Source: Cylicocyclus nassatus
Lineage: Eukaryota > Nematoda > Chromadorea > Rhabditida > Strongylidae
Assembly: GCA_958299035.1 (NCBI GenBank)
Contig: CATQJL010000001.1
Location: forward strand, 5,758,284 to 5,822,283
Direction: 5' to 3'
Length of the DNA: 64,000 nucleotides
The notes beneath the pieces are model-generated. The model searched no databases. It saw nothing but the letters and a program-made list of their open reading frames with translations, and had not been told where the DNA came from. Position numbers and translations under genes: made by a program. Positions 50,243 to 60,655 of this stretch are shown here, in pieces (the first letter of the stretch is position 1; each line of letters starts with the position of its first letter).

Positions 50243-50946
50243 TATAGGTCGTCCCGAAAGTTTTTGAGCACAATTTTCAAAAATTCATAACTTCTGATTT
50301 TTCCAGCCGATTTGACTGCTTTCACTTTTATGTGAAAGGGTAAGTCATGCTCTTTAATGACATCTTATCTGCTTGGTAATGGTCATCTCTTGCATAGATA
50401 GAAGCTCAAAACAAAATCACTCAAAATTTGAATTTTTGTGTAGGGTCATAAAAAATCAGAAACTTGCAACAAAATCGGAGCAGTCGGTATTTTAGGTTCT
50501 TTCACCAACTCTTTCTAACAGTGCAAAGTTTGCTACGATTGAGCGTCTCCAGGAAAAGTTATAATTTCCGAGCAAGCAGTACAAAAAGGCGAATTTGATT
50601 TATTTTGGCATTCTTCAGGGAAATCATAACTTTTCATGGAGACGCTCGGCGCAAACTTTGCACTGTTAGAAAGAGCTGATGAAAGAACCTACAGTACTGA
50701 CTGCTCCGATTTTTGTTGCAAGTCTCCGATTTTTTATAGCCCTACACAGAAATTTGAAATTTTTACCATTTTTCTTCTATCTCTCCTATCTATGCAACAG
50801 ATGACCATTACTAAGCAGCTGAGATGTCATTATAAAGAGCATGGCTTACACTTTCACATAAAATTGGAAGCAGTCAAATCGGTTGGAAAAATCAGAAGTT
50901 ATGAATTTTGAAATTCGTGTGCAAAAACATTCTGGACGACCTAATA
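50243..50946. mobile_element. Fold-back (long inverted repeat) element, ~700 bp, possibly mariner-like MITE
   Basis: The left arm (about 50,243-50,569) and right arm (about 50,619-50,946) are imperfect reverse complements over about 325 bp each, separated by about 50 bp. The ends read 'tataggtcgtcccg' on the left and, reverse-complemented, 'tattaggtcgtccag' on the right. Flanking TA dinucleotides and a TTAGGT-like terminus recall Tc1/mariner elements, but this assignment is tentative. No transposase is encoded; the open frame at 50,636-50,911 lies wholly within the right arm and has no recognisable motif. The arms have scattered substitutions and small indels, so the palindrome is not newly made. 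Confidence 0.85.
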
Positions 50947-51370
50947 AGAGCGAGGTGGAGCAAGTTAATAGTAAAAAATGTGCTGTGGATTGAAATCGTT
51001 ATCAGCACTAACGGGAACGTGAGCGAACGCGTCTATTTGAGCGTGCTTATCGTTGTTATATGTTTACGTTTTTTTGGTAAAAAATGCGCTTTTGATTGAC
51101 AGTTATGCCATCATTGTTAGCACACACTCAAAAAACTATGGGAGATTGGTGATTTTCCACACCTTCACACAAAACCCGCCCATTTCTGGAATCTATACTC
51201 TGTAAACCTAGTGCTGAAGAAGGTCACTTTCGTGAAAACGCTCTAGACTCACCTTACCTAATTTTTAGAGAATGGTTGGTTTCAATGAATCAAAAACTCT
51301 AAGACATTCAGAAGAATAACATGTTATTAAAATATTCCTCAATGTTTTGGAAAGGTTGGCAGTTTGAAAA
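50947..51370. other. Unassigned transposon interior
   Basis: No open frame or family similarity recognised. It contains two degenerate copies, about 106 bp apart, of a short sequence: 'gtaaaaaatgtgctgtggat' at 50,971 and 'gtaaaaaatgcgcttttgat' at 51,077. It may include the tail of the third 521-bp unit at its start and decayed transposase 5' sequence or an intron towards its end. Confidence 0.5.
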
Positions 51371-52527
51371 ATGGCAGGCAGAATACTTTACAAAATCGCA
51401 GATGACTCGCATGTGTTCCAGTTCAACAGCGAGGCAGAAGGAGAATCTTACGCCGACGAAAATGTTGTCGACATTGATACAGAGTTGGCAATTGAGTGAA
51501 ACTCTCTGATTTCCTGCATAAGGAATCCAAGCAGATTGTCTAGTTTCAATGAGGAAATGTCCAGGAAGTCCATTGCTGATCTTCAGGTTGCTGAAGAATT
51601 CAAGGCTGCTAAATTCACAAACATGGATATGAACAAAAGGAAGGTGTTAGTATAAAGCATAGTTACTGCGCTTAGATCCCGGCTGGAGTGCGAACCCAAC
51701 TCTGTGCTTTATGCTTTTGAAAGTTATTCGCCTTGTGACAATATGACCTATGATATTGAAAAAAAAAACCAACGCGCAGCATAGTACCTCCTTTTTTCGG
51801 CTATTCCGCAGATGCTGGTAAAGAAGAAGTTGAGCAGCTTTCTGATCAGCTAACAGGACGTATGCCAGAGGAGGTGAAGCCAGAGTTCGACAAGGCCCAA
51901 AAAGTACACTATTTCCTTCCCGTGTTGCGAAAGCATATGAGATTTGGCTCTTTTCCCATTACTTACTGCAAAAATCTAATGGGCCTACTAGCAAAGCTAG
52001 TTTCCATTCCGACTAGCACGGCAGAGGTAGAGAAAGAAATTTTCTATCTACTCTGTTATCAGAACACAACGCAGAAGTCGTACAACGATAGAGCATCTAA
52101 GCAAATACTTAAGATTTGTCAACCTTCTACCATTGTTATCTGAAAACTTCATTTAAAGGATTGATATAAGTGGTCCAGACAGGCTGTTACCGTATGACTT
52201 TTTGAAATATCCTAAAAGAAGGTATGAAGAAACTGGTCACTTACCTGCTGACTTCCTGGTGCTACCAGAGGGCCACGAAAAAAATCACAAAACCGCTTAA
52301 AAGAAGAAGAAAGTTTCAAATCCATTTTCGACTCAGAACGCTTTTGCACGCAATTCTACTTCTACTCCGATGACCTTTTGGAGGAAGAAGAAGATTTTTC
52401 AGGCAGCGAACTTGTTGTCTCTGACGTTAGCGATAGTGATATTGTTGATGATGATGTGCAGGAATTGAAGTTGTTCCTAACTTGTACATCTTTTGGGATA
52501 AACATTATTGCTTTCGTTTTTTGTTGA
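51371..52527 (+). pseudogene. hAT transposase relic (C-terminal half)
   Basis: Three frame segments together resemble the second half of a hAT transposase. From 51,371 (ATG) one frame runs to about 51,784 through stops at 51,497 (TGA), 51,653 (TAA) and 51,782 (TAG). It includes 'SIVTALRSRLECEPNSVLYA', similar to the segment before the C-terminal domain in hAT proteins. From about 51,760 to 52,143 a second frame carries 'LMGLLAKLVSIPTSTAEVEK', the hAT dimerisation signature of the L-A-x(n)-IP-x-S-x-A-x-x-E type, here with EKEIF where most members have ERxFS. A shift back to the first frame gives 'RIDISGPDRLLPYDFLKYPK', resembling the usual closing I-x-GP segment. The last shift, in an A-run near 52,280, opens an acidic tail rich in D, E and S that ends at a TGA at 52,525. 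The N-terminal zinc finger and first catalytic acidic residues were not found. Known complete hAT transposases are usually several hundred residues, so this is a fragment. The family is convincing; the subgroup is not determined. Confidence 0.8.
51862..52143 (+). pseudogene. hAT C-terminal dimerisation domain, longest intact segment
   Basis: This 93-codon stretch is the best preserved piece of the relic. Residues roughly 45-70 hold 'LAKLVSIPTSTAEVEKEIF', after which the ordinary K/R-x-R-x-R-L part is degraded to 'NTTQKSYNDRASKQ'. The frame is open upstream of the ATG to about 51,760, so the ATG is not a true start. In a frame offset by one, the end of this segment reads 'LSKYLRFVNLLPLLSENF', a better continuation than the listed frame's end, placing a frameshift at about 52,080-52,095. 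Confidence 0.78.
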
Positions 52528-52703
52528 TGCAGTGAAACAGGAGCACAGATCTTCATAATCAATTTTTTTTTTTGATTTTTTAATTTCTTTTGAAAAATTT
52601 TAAATTATTTTTCAATTTGTGCCTAAATAAGGTACAAATTAGAGCTCTTCATACCACGCTTTTTTACCTTTTCTCTCTTCCTCCCCCCCCCCTAGACTCA
52701 CAT
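52528..52703. other. AT-rich and C-tract sequence at the transposon 3' side
   Basis: Follows the relic's last stop. It has T-runs (11 T near 52,564) and, near 52,683, a run of 10 C. No gene or polyadenylation signal of the AATAAA type was seen. A short forward frame at 52,590-52,790 runs over the subterminal repeats and the terminal inverted repeat and is not credible as a protein. Confidence 0.6.
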
Positions 52704-52764
52704 ACCCCCTTCACCCTGGAAGGTCGGAAACAGCCGAGACCCCCTTCACCTGGGGAGAGCCCGG
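52704..52764. other. Right subterminal region of the transposon
   Basis: Carries two further copies of acccccttcac, at 52,704-52,714 and 52,739-52,749, the second extended to acccccttcacctgggg. They lie in the same orientation as the left-end copies rather than inverted. Confidence 0.75.
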
Positions 52765-52784
52765 CTCCCCCTATCGCACCTATG
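52765..52784 (-). repeat. Right terminal inverted repeat
   Basis: Reads ctccccctatcgcacctatg on the + strand, the reverse complement of the left terminus except for one base. Confidence 0.95.
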
Positions 52785-52792
52785 CTTTGAAA
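52785..52792. repeat. Target-site duplication, right copy
   Basis: Exact repeat of ctttgaaa at 48,755-48,762. The following 'tagatcgcaagacaacg' is the rest of the interrupted delta monomer. Confidence 0.95.
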
Positions 52793-53429
52793 TAGATCGC
52801 AAGACAACGATTCCCAAATTATACCCACCCATAGCTCCCTTATCTCTTCAGCGTTCCGGATAAGACTTTATAGTTTTTCAAGAATATCTTTGCTCTATTT
52901 GAGAGCAAAAAATCCAGGCCAGTCCAGGAAATCATGCCTGAGCATCACTGTCCGAATATAAGGCTTTAAAATGGTTCGCATAGACAGCGATTCCCAAATT
53001 ATACCCACCCATAGCTCCTTTATAACTTCAGCGTTTCGGATAAGACTCTATAGGTTTTTCAAGTCTACCTTTGCTCTACTGGACAGCAAAAAATACAGGC
53101 CGATTCAGGAAGTCATGTGTGAGCATCTGTTCGAATAAAGGCTTTGAAATGGCTCGCATAGACAGCGATTCCCAAATTATACCCACCCATAGCTCCTTTA
53201 TAACCTCAGCGTTCCGGATAAGACTTTAGAGTTTTCCAAGAATATCTTCATCTACTAGTGAGCAAAAAATCCAGGCCAGTCCAGGAAATCATGCCTGAGC
53301 GTCACTGTCCGAATATAAGGCGCTTTGAAATGGTTCGCATAGACAGCGATTCCCAAATTATACCCACCCATAGCTCCTTTATAACTTCAGCGTTTCGGAT
53401 AAGACTCTATAGGTTTTTCAAGTCTACCT

Positions 53430-55909
53430 TTGCTCTACTGGACAGCAAAAAATACAGGCCGATTCAGGAAGTCATGTGTGAGCATCTGTTCGAATAAAGG
53501 ATTTGAAATGGCTCGCATAGACAGCGATTCCCAAATTATACCCACCCATAGCTCCTTTATAACTTCAGCGTTTCGGATAAGACTCTATAGGTTTTTCAAG
53601 ACTACCTTTGCTCTACTGGACAGCAAAAAATACAGGCCGATTCAGGAAGTCATGTGTGAGCATCTGTCCGAATATAAGGCTTTAAAATGGTTCGCATAGA
53701 CAGCGATTCCCAAATTATACCCACCCCTAGCTCCTTTATAACTTCAGCGTTTCGGATAAGACTCTATAAGTTTTTCAAGTCTACCTTTGCTCTATTTGCG
53801 AGCAAAAAATCCAGTCCAGTTCAAGAAGTCATGTGTGAGCATCTGTTCGAATAAAGGCTTTGAAATGGCTCGCATAGTCAGCGATTCCCAAATTATACCC
53901 ACCCATAGCTCCTTTATAACCTTAGCGTTCCGGATAAGACTCTATAGGTTTTTCAAGTCTACCTTTGCTCTACTGGACAGCAAAAAATACAGGCCGATTC
54001 GGGAAGTCATGTCTGAGTACCATGCCTTTGAAATAGATCGCAAGACAACGATTCCCAAATTATACCCACCCATAGCTCCCTTATCTCTTCAGCGTTCCGG
54101 ATAAGACTTTATAGTTTTTCAAGAATATCTTTGCTCTATTTGAGAGCAAAAAATCCTGTCCAGTTCAAGAGGTCATGTGTGAGCATCTGTTCGAATAAAG
54201 GCTTTGAAATGGCTCGCATAGTCAGCGATTCCCAAATTATACCCACCCATAGCTCCTTTATAACCTCAGCGTTCCGGATAAGACTCTATAGGTTTTTCAA
54301 GACTACCTTTGCTCTACTGGACAGCAAAAAAACAGGCCGATCCAGAAAGTCATGCCTGAGCGTCACTGTCCGAATATATGGCTATGAAATGGCTCGCATA
54401 GACAGCGACTCCCAAATTATACCCACCCATAGCTCCTTTATAACCTCAGCGTTCCGGATAAGACTCTATAGGTTTTTCAAGTCTACCTTTGCTCTATTTG
54501 AGAGCAAAAAATCCAGTCCAGTTCAAGAAGTCATGTGTGAGCATCTGTTCGAATAAAGGCTTTGAAATGGCTCGCATAGTCAGCGATTCCCAAATTATAC
54601 CCACCCATAGCTCCTTTATAACCTCAGCGTTCCGGATAAGACTCTATAGGTTTTTCAAGACTACCTTTGCTCTACTGGACAGCAAAAAATACAGGCCGAT
54701 TCAGGATGTCATGTCTGAGTACCATGCCTTTGAAATAGATCGCAAGACAACGATTTTCAAATTATACCCACCCATAGCTCCCTTATATCTTCAGCGTTCC
54801 GGATAAGACTTTATAGTTTTTCAAGAATATCTTTGCTCTATTTGAGAGCAAAAAATCCAGTCCAGTTCAAGAAGTCATGTGTGAGCATCTGTTCGAATAA
54901 AGTCTTTGAAATGGCTCGCATAGACAGCGATTTCCAAATTATACCCACCCATAGCTCCTTTATAACTTCAGCGTTCCGGATAAGACTCTATAGGTTTTTC
55001 AAGACTACCTTTGCTCTACTGGACAGCAAAAAATACAGGCCGATTCAGGAAGTCATGTGTGAGCATCTGTTCGAATAAAGGCTTTGAAATGGCTCGCATA
55101 GACAGCGATTCCCAAATTATACCCACCCATAGCTCCTTTATAACCTCAGCGTTCCGGATAAGACTTTAGAGTTTTCCAAGAATATCTTCATCTACTGGAG
55201 AGCAAAAAATCCAGGCCAGTCCAGGAAATCATGCCTGAGCGTCACTGTCCGAATATAAGGCTTTAAAATGGTTCGCATAGACAGCGATTCCCAAATTATA
55301 CCCACCCATAGCTCCTTTATAACTTCAGCGTTTCGGATAAGACTCTATAGGTTTTTCAAGTCTACCTTTGCTCTACTGGACAGCAAAAAATACAGGCCGA
55401 TTCAGGAAGTCATGTGTGAGCATCTGTTCGAATAAAGGCTTTGAAATGGCTCGCATAGACAGCGATTCCCAAATTATACCCACCCATAGCTCCTTTATAA
55501 CCTCAGCGTTCCGGATAAGACTTTAGAGTTTTCCAAGAATATCTTCATCTACTAGTGAGCAAAAAATCCAGGCCAGTCCAGGAAATCATGCCTGAGCGTC
55601 ACTGTCCGAATATAAGGCGCTTTGAAATGGTTCGCATAGACAGCGATTCCCAAATTATACCCACCCATAGCTCCTTTATAACTTCAGCGTTTCGGATAAG
55701 ACTCTATAGGTTTTTCAAGTCTACCTTTGCTCTACTGGACAGCAAAAAATACAGGCCAGTCCAGGAAATCATGCCTGAGCGTCACTGTCCGAATATAAGG
55801 CGCTTTGAAATGGTTCGCATAGACAGCGATTCCCAAATTATACCCACCCATAGCTCCTTTATAACTTCAGCGTTTCGGATAAGACTCTATAGGTTTTTCA
55901 AGTCTACCT
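53430..55909. repeat. 2,480-bp HOR
   Basis: Phase points 53,430, 53,787, 54,131, 54,489 and 54,833 recur at +2,480 bp. It includes a 180-bp beta-like monomer with a 7-A run, which keeps two monomers in one frame (54,131-54,556). Its end includes the extra chimeric monomer at 55,752. Confidence 0.85.
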
Positions 55910-55934
55910 TTGCTCTACTGGACAGCAAAAAATA
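55752..55934. repeat. Extra 183-bp chimeric monomer
   Basis: At 55,751 the alpha-type 'aaaaaatacaggcc' continues as the gamma-type 'agtccaggaaatc', a junction not seen elsewhere in the window. The 183 bp that follow repeat the preceding ones, including 'aaggcgctttgaaatgg'. This extra unit accounts exactly for the difference between the 2,480- and 2,297-bp repeat lengths. The likely exchange point is within the shared 'caggcc' (55,752-55,757). Confidence 0.85.
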
Positions 55935-58206
55935 CAGGCCGATTCAGGAAGTCATGTGTGAGCATCTGTTCGAATAAAGGATTTGAAATGGCTCGCATAG
56001 ACAGCGATTCCCAAATTATACCCACCCATAGCTCCTTTATAACTTCAGCGTTTCGGATAAGACTCTATAGGTTTTTCAAGACTACCTTTGCTCTACTGGA
56101 CAGCAAAAAATACAGGCCGATTCAGGAAGTCATGTGTGAGCATCTGTCCGAATATAAGGCTTTAAAATGGTTCGCATAGACAGCGATTCCCAAATTATAC
56201 CCACCCCTAGCTCCTTTATAACTTCAGCGTTTCGGATAAGACTCTATAAGTTTTTCAAGTCTACCTTTGCTCTATTTGCGAGCAAAAAATCCAGTCCAGT
56301 TCAAGAAGTCATGTGTGAGCATCTGTTCGAATAAAGGCTTTGAAATGGCTCGCATAGTCAGCGATTCCCAAATTATACCCACCCATAGCTCCTTTATAAC
56401 CTTAGCGTTCCGGATAAGACTCTATAGGTTTTTCAAGTCTACCTTTGCTCTACTGGACAGCAAAAAATACAGGCCGATTCGGGAAGTCATGTCTGAGTAC
56501 CATGCCTTTGAAATAGATCGCAAGACAACGATTCCCAAATTATACCCACCCATAGCTCCCTTATCTCTTCAGCGTTCCGGATAAGACTTTATAGTTTTTC
56601 AAGAATATCTTTGCTCTATTTGAGAGCAAAAAATCCTGTCCAGTTCAAGAGGTCATGTGTGAGCATCTGTTCGAATAAAGGCTTTGAAATGGCTCGCATA
56701 GTCAGCGATTCCCAAATTATACCCACCCATAGCTCCTTTATAACCTCAGCGTTCCGGATAAGACTCTATAGGTTTTTCAAGACTACCTTTGCTCTACTGG
56801 ACAGCAAAAAAACAGGCCGATCCAGAAAGTCATGCCTGAGCGTCACTGTCCGAATATATGGCTATGAAATGGCTCGCATAGACAGCGACTCCCAAATTAT
56901 ACCCACCCATAGCTCCTTTATAACCTCAGCGTTCCGGATAAGACTCTATAGGTTTTTCAAGTCTACCTTTGCTCTATTTGAGAGCAAAAAATCCAGTCCA
57001 GTTCAAGAAGTCATGTGTGAGCATCTGTTCGAATAAAGGCTTTGAAATGGCTCGCATAGTCAGCGATTCCCAAATTATACCCACCCATAGCTCCTTTATA
57101 ACCTCAGCGTTCCGGATAAGACTCTATAGGTTTTTCAAGACTACCTTTGCTCTACTGGACAGCAAAAAATACAGGCCGATTCAGGATGTCATGTCTGAGT
57201 ACCATGCCTTTGAAATAGATCGCAAGACAACGATTTTCAAATTATACCCACCCATAGCTCCCTTATATCTTCAGCGTTCCGGATAAGACTTTATAGTTTT
57301 TCAAGAATATCTTTGCTCTATTTGAGAGCAAAAAATCCAGTCCAGTTCAAGAAGTCATGTGTGAGCATCTGTTCGAATAAAGTCTTTGAAATGGCTCGCA
57401 TAGACAGCGATTTCCAAATTATACCCACCCATAGCTCCTTTATAACTTCAGCGTTCCGGATAAGACTCTATAGGTTTTTCAAGACTACCTTTGCTCTACT
57501 GGACAGCAAAAAATACAGGCCGATTCAGGAAGTCATGTGTGAGCATCTGTTCGAATAAAGGCTTTGAAATGGCTCGCATAGACAGCGATTCCCAAATTAT
57601 ACCCACCCATAGCTCCTTTATAACCTCAGCGTTCCGGATAAGACTTTAGAGTTTTCCAAGAATATCTTCATCTACTGGAGAGCAAAAAATCCAGGCCAGT
57701 CCAGGAAATCATGCCTGAGCGTCACTGTCCGAATATAAGGCTTTAAAATGGTTCGCATAGACAGCGATTCCCAAATTATACCCACCCATAGCTCCTTTAT
57801 AACTTCAGCGTTTCGGATAAGACTCTATAGGTTTTTCAAGTCTACCTTTGCTCTACTGGACAGCAAAAAATACAGGCCGATTCAGGAAGTCATGTGTGAG
57901 CATCTGTTCGAATAAAGGCTTTGAAATGGCTCGCATAGACAGCGATTCCCAAATTATACCCACCCATAGCTCCTTTATAACCTCAGCGTTCCGGATAAGA
58001 CTTTAGAGTTTTCCAAGAATATCTTCATCTACTAGTGAGCAAAAAATCCAGGCCAGTCCAGGAAATCATGCCTGAGCGTCACTGTCCGAATATAAGGCGC
58101 TTTGAAATGGTTCGCATAGACAGCGATTCCCAAATTATACCCACCCATAGCTCCTTTATAACTTCAGCGTTTCGGATAAGACTCTATAGGTTTTTCAAGT
58201 CTACCT
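55910..58206. repeat. 2,297-bp HOR
   Basis: Phase points 55,910, 56,267, 56,611, 56,969 and 57,313 correspond to 58,207, 58,564, 58,908, 59,266 and 59,610, all +2,297 bp. It is equivalent to the preceding unit without the chimeric 183-bp monomer. Confidence 0.86.
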
Positions 58207-58907
58207 TTGCTCTACTGGACAGCAAAAAATACAGGCCGATTCAGGAAGTCATGTGTGAGCATCTGTTCGAATAAAGGATTTGAAATGGCTCGCATAGACA
58301 GCGATTCCCAAATTATACCCACCCATAGCTCCTTTATAACTTCAGCGTTTCGGATAAGACTCTATAGGTTTTTCAAGACTACCTTTGCTCTACTGGACAG
58401 CAAAAAATACAGGCCGATTCAGGAAGTCATGTGTGAGCATCTGTCCGAATATAAGGCTTTAAAATGGTTCGCATAGACAGCGATTCCCAAATTATACCCA
58501 CCCATAGCTCCTTTATAACTTCAGCGTTTCGGATAAGACTCTATAAGTTTTTCAAGTCTACCTTTGCTCTATTTGAGAGCAAAAAATCCAGTCCAGTTCA
58601 AGAAGTCATGTGTGAGCATCTGTTCGAATAAAGGCTTTGAAATGGCTCGCATAGTCAGCGATTCCCAAATTATACCCACCCATAGCTCCTTTATAACCTT
58701 AGCGTTCCGGATAAGACTCTATAGGTTTTTCAAGTCTACCTTTGCTCTACTGGACAGCAAAAAATACAGGCCGATTCGGGAAGTCATGTCTGAGTACCAT
58801 GCCTTTGAAATAGATCGCAAGACAACGATTCCCAAATTATACCCACCCATAGCTCCCTTATCTCTTCAGCGTTCCGGATAAGACTTTATAGTTTTTCAAG
58901 AATATCT
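58207..58907. repeat. Start of the next 2,297/2,480-type HOR
   Basis: Alpha, epsilon, alpha and delta monomers in the same order as at 55,910, but with 'cccatagctcc' near 58,502, where the two earlier copies have the private 'cccctagctcc' (near 53,726 and 56,206). Confidence 0.75.
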
Positions 58908-59953
58908 TTGCTCTATTTGAGAGCAAAAAATCCTGTCCAGTTCAAGAGGTCATGTGTGAGCATCTGTTCGAATAAAGGCTTTGAAATGGCTCGCATAGTC
59001 AGCGATTCCCAAATTATACCCACCCATAGCTCCTTTATAACCTCAGCGTTCCGGATAAGACTCTATAGGTTTTTCAAGACTACCTTTGCTCTACTGGACA
59101 GCAAAAAAACAGGCCGATCCAGAAAGTCATGCCTGAGCGTCACTGTCCGAATATATGGCTATGAAATGGCTCGCATAGACAGCGACTCCCAAATTATACC
59201 CACCCATAGCTCCTTTATAACCTCAGCGTTCCGGATAAGACTCTATAGGTTTTTCAAGTCTACCTTTGCTCTATTTGAGAGCAAAAAATCCAGTCCAGTT
59301 CAAGAAGTCATGTGTGAGTATCTGTTCGAATAAAGGCTTTGAAATGGCTCGCATAGTCAGCGATTCCCAAATTATACCCACCCATAGCTCCTTTATAACT
59401 TCAGCGTTTCGGATAAGACTCTATAGATTTTTCAAGACTACCTTTGCTCTACTGGACAGCAAAAAATACAGGCCGATTCAGGATGTCATGTCTGAGTACC
59501 ATGCCTTTGAAATAGATCGCAAGACAACGATTCTCAAATTATACCCACCCATAGCTCCCTTATATCTTCAGCGTTCCGGATAAGACTTTATAGTTTTTCA
59601 AGAATATCTTTGCTCTATTTGAGAGCAAAAAATCCAGTCCAGTTCAAGAAGTCATGTGTGAGCATCTGTTCGAATAAAGTCTTTGAAATGGCTCGCATAG
59701 ACAGCGATTTCCAAATTATACCCACCCATAGCTCCTTTATAACTTCAGCGTTCCGGATAAGACTCTATAGGTTTTTCAAGACTACCTTTGCTCTACTGGA
59801 CAGCAAAAAATACAGGCCGATTCGGGAAGTCATGTCTGAGTACCATGCCTTTGAAATAGATCGCAAGACAACGATTCCCAAATTATACCCACCCATAGCT
59901 CCCTTATCTCTTCAGCGTTCCGGATAAGACTTTATAGTTTTTCAAGAATATCT
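58908..59953. repeat. 1,046-bp repeat unit, copy 1
   Basis: Phase points 58,908, 59,266 and 59,610 recur at +1,046 bp (59,954, 60,312, 60,656), including the variant 'gagtatctgttcg' in both copies. One copy has 'ctatagatttttcaag' near 59,424 where the other has 'ctataggtttttcaag'. Confidence 0.83.
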
Positions 59954-60655
59954 TTGCTCTATTTGAGAGCAAAAAATCCTGTCCAGTTCAAGAGGTCATG
60001 TGTGAGCATCTGTTCGAATAAAGGCTTTGAAATGGCTCGCATAGTCAGCGATTCCCAAATTATACCCACCCATAGCTCCTTTATAACCTCAGCGTTCCGG
60101 ATAAGACTCTATAGGTTTTTCAAGACTACCTTTGCTCTACTGGACAGCAAAAAAACAGGCCGATCCAGAAAGTCATGCCTGAGCGTCACTGTCCGAATAT
60201 ATGGCTATGAAATGGCTCGCATAGACAGCGACTCCCAAATTATACCCACCCATAGCTCCTTTATAACCTCAGCGTTCCGGATAAGACTCTATAGGTTTTT
60301 CAAGTCTACCTTTGCTCTATTTGAGAGCAAAAAATCCAGTCCAGTTCAAGAAGTCATGTGTGAGTATCTGTTCGAATAAAGGCTTTGAAATGGCTCGCAT
60401 AGTCAGCGATTCCCAAATTATACCCACCCATAGCTCCTTTATAACTTCAGCGTTTCGGATAAGACTCTATAGGTTTTTCAAGACTACCTTTGCTCTACTG
60501 GACAGCAAAAAATACAGGCCGATTCAGGATGTCATGTCTGAGTACCATGCCTTTGAAATAGATCGCAAGACAACGATTCTCAAATTATACCCACCCATAG
60601 CTCCCTTATATCTTCAGCGTTCCGGATAAGACTTTATAGTTTTTCAAGAATATCT
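59954..60655. repeat. 1,046-bp repeat unit, copy 2 (first ~700 bp)
   Basis: Same succession as 58,908 onwards; after 60,656 the array follows the 1,949-bp repeat instead. Confidence 0.78.

Larger units (their letters stand above)
48763..52784. mobile_element. hAT-type DNA transposon, 4,022 bp, non-autonomous/decayed
   Basis: The element is bounded by 20-bp terminal inverted repeats with one mismatch and flanked by a perfect 8-bp duplication, ctttgaaa. Removing it with one duplicate restores a normal delta monomer, so the ends are defined to the base. Eight-bp duplications are made by hAT and P transposases. The internal relic with a hAT C-terminal motif decides for hAT, although the ends begin CATAG rather than the usual hAT C/T-A-A/G-N-G. 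In order it holds a left subterminal region, 2.4 copies of a 521-bp unit, a fold-back element, an unassigned stretch, the transposase relic in + orientation, an AT-rich stretch and a right subterminal region. No frame encodes a complete transposase. Confidence 0.93.

Noticed and set aside
50636..50911. Open frame of 91 codons in the fold-back element
   Set aside because: It lies entirely within the right arm of the palindrome and has no recognisable domain.
52362..52562. Reverse-strand frame rich in serine
   Set aside because: It is antisense to the acidic tail of the transposase relic and reflects that composition.
48763..52784. P-element classification of the transposon
   Set aside because: P elements also make 8-bp duplications and can start with CAT, but the SIP-x-S-x-A-x-x-E segment and the closing ISGP segment of the relic fit hAT better.
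52590..52790. Forward frame of 66 codons ending at the right transposon terminus
   Set aside because: It runs through the C-tract, subterminal repeats and terminal inverted repeat.
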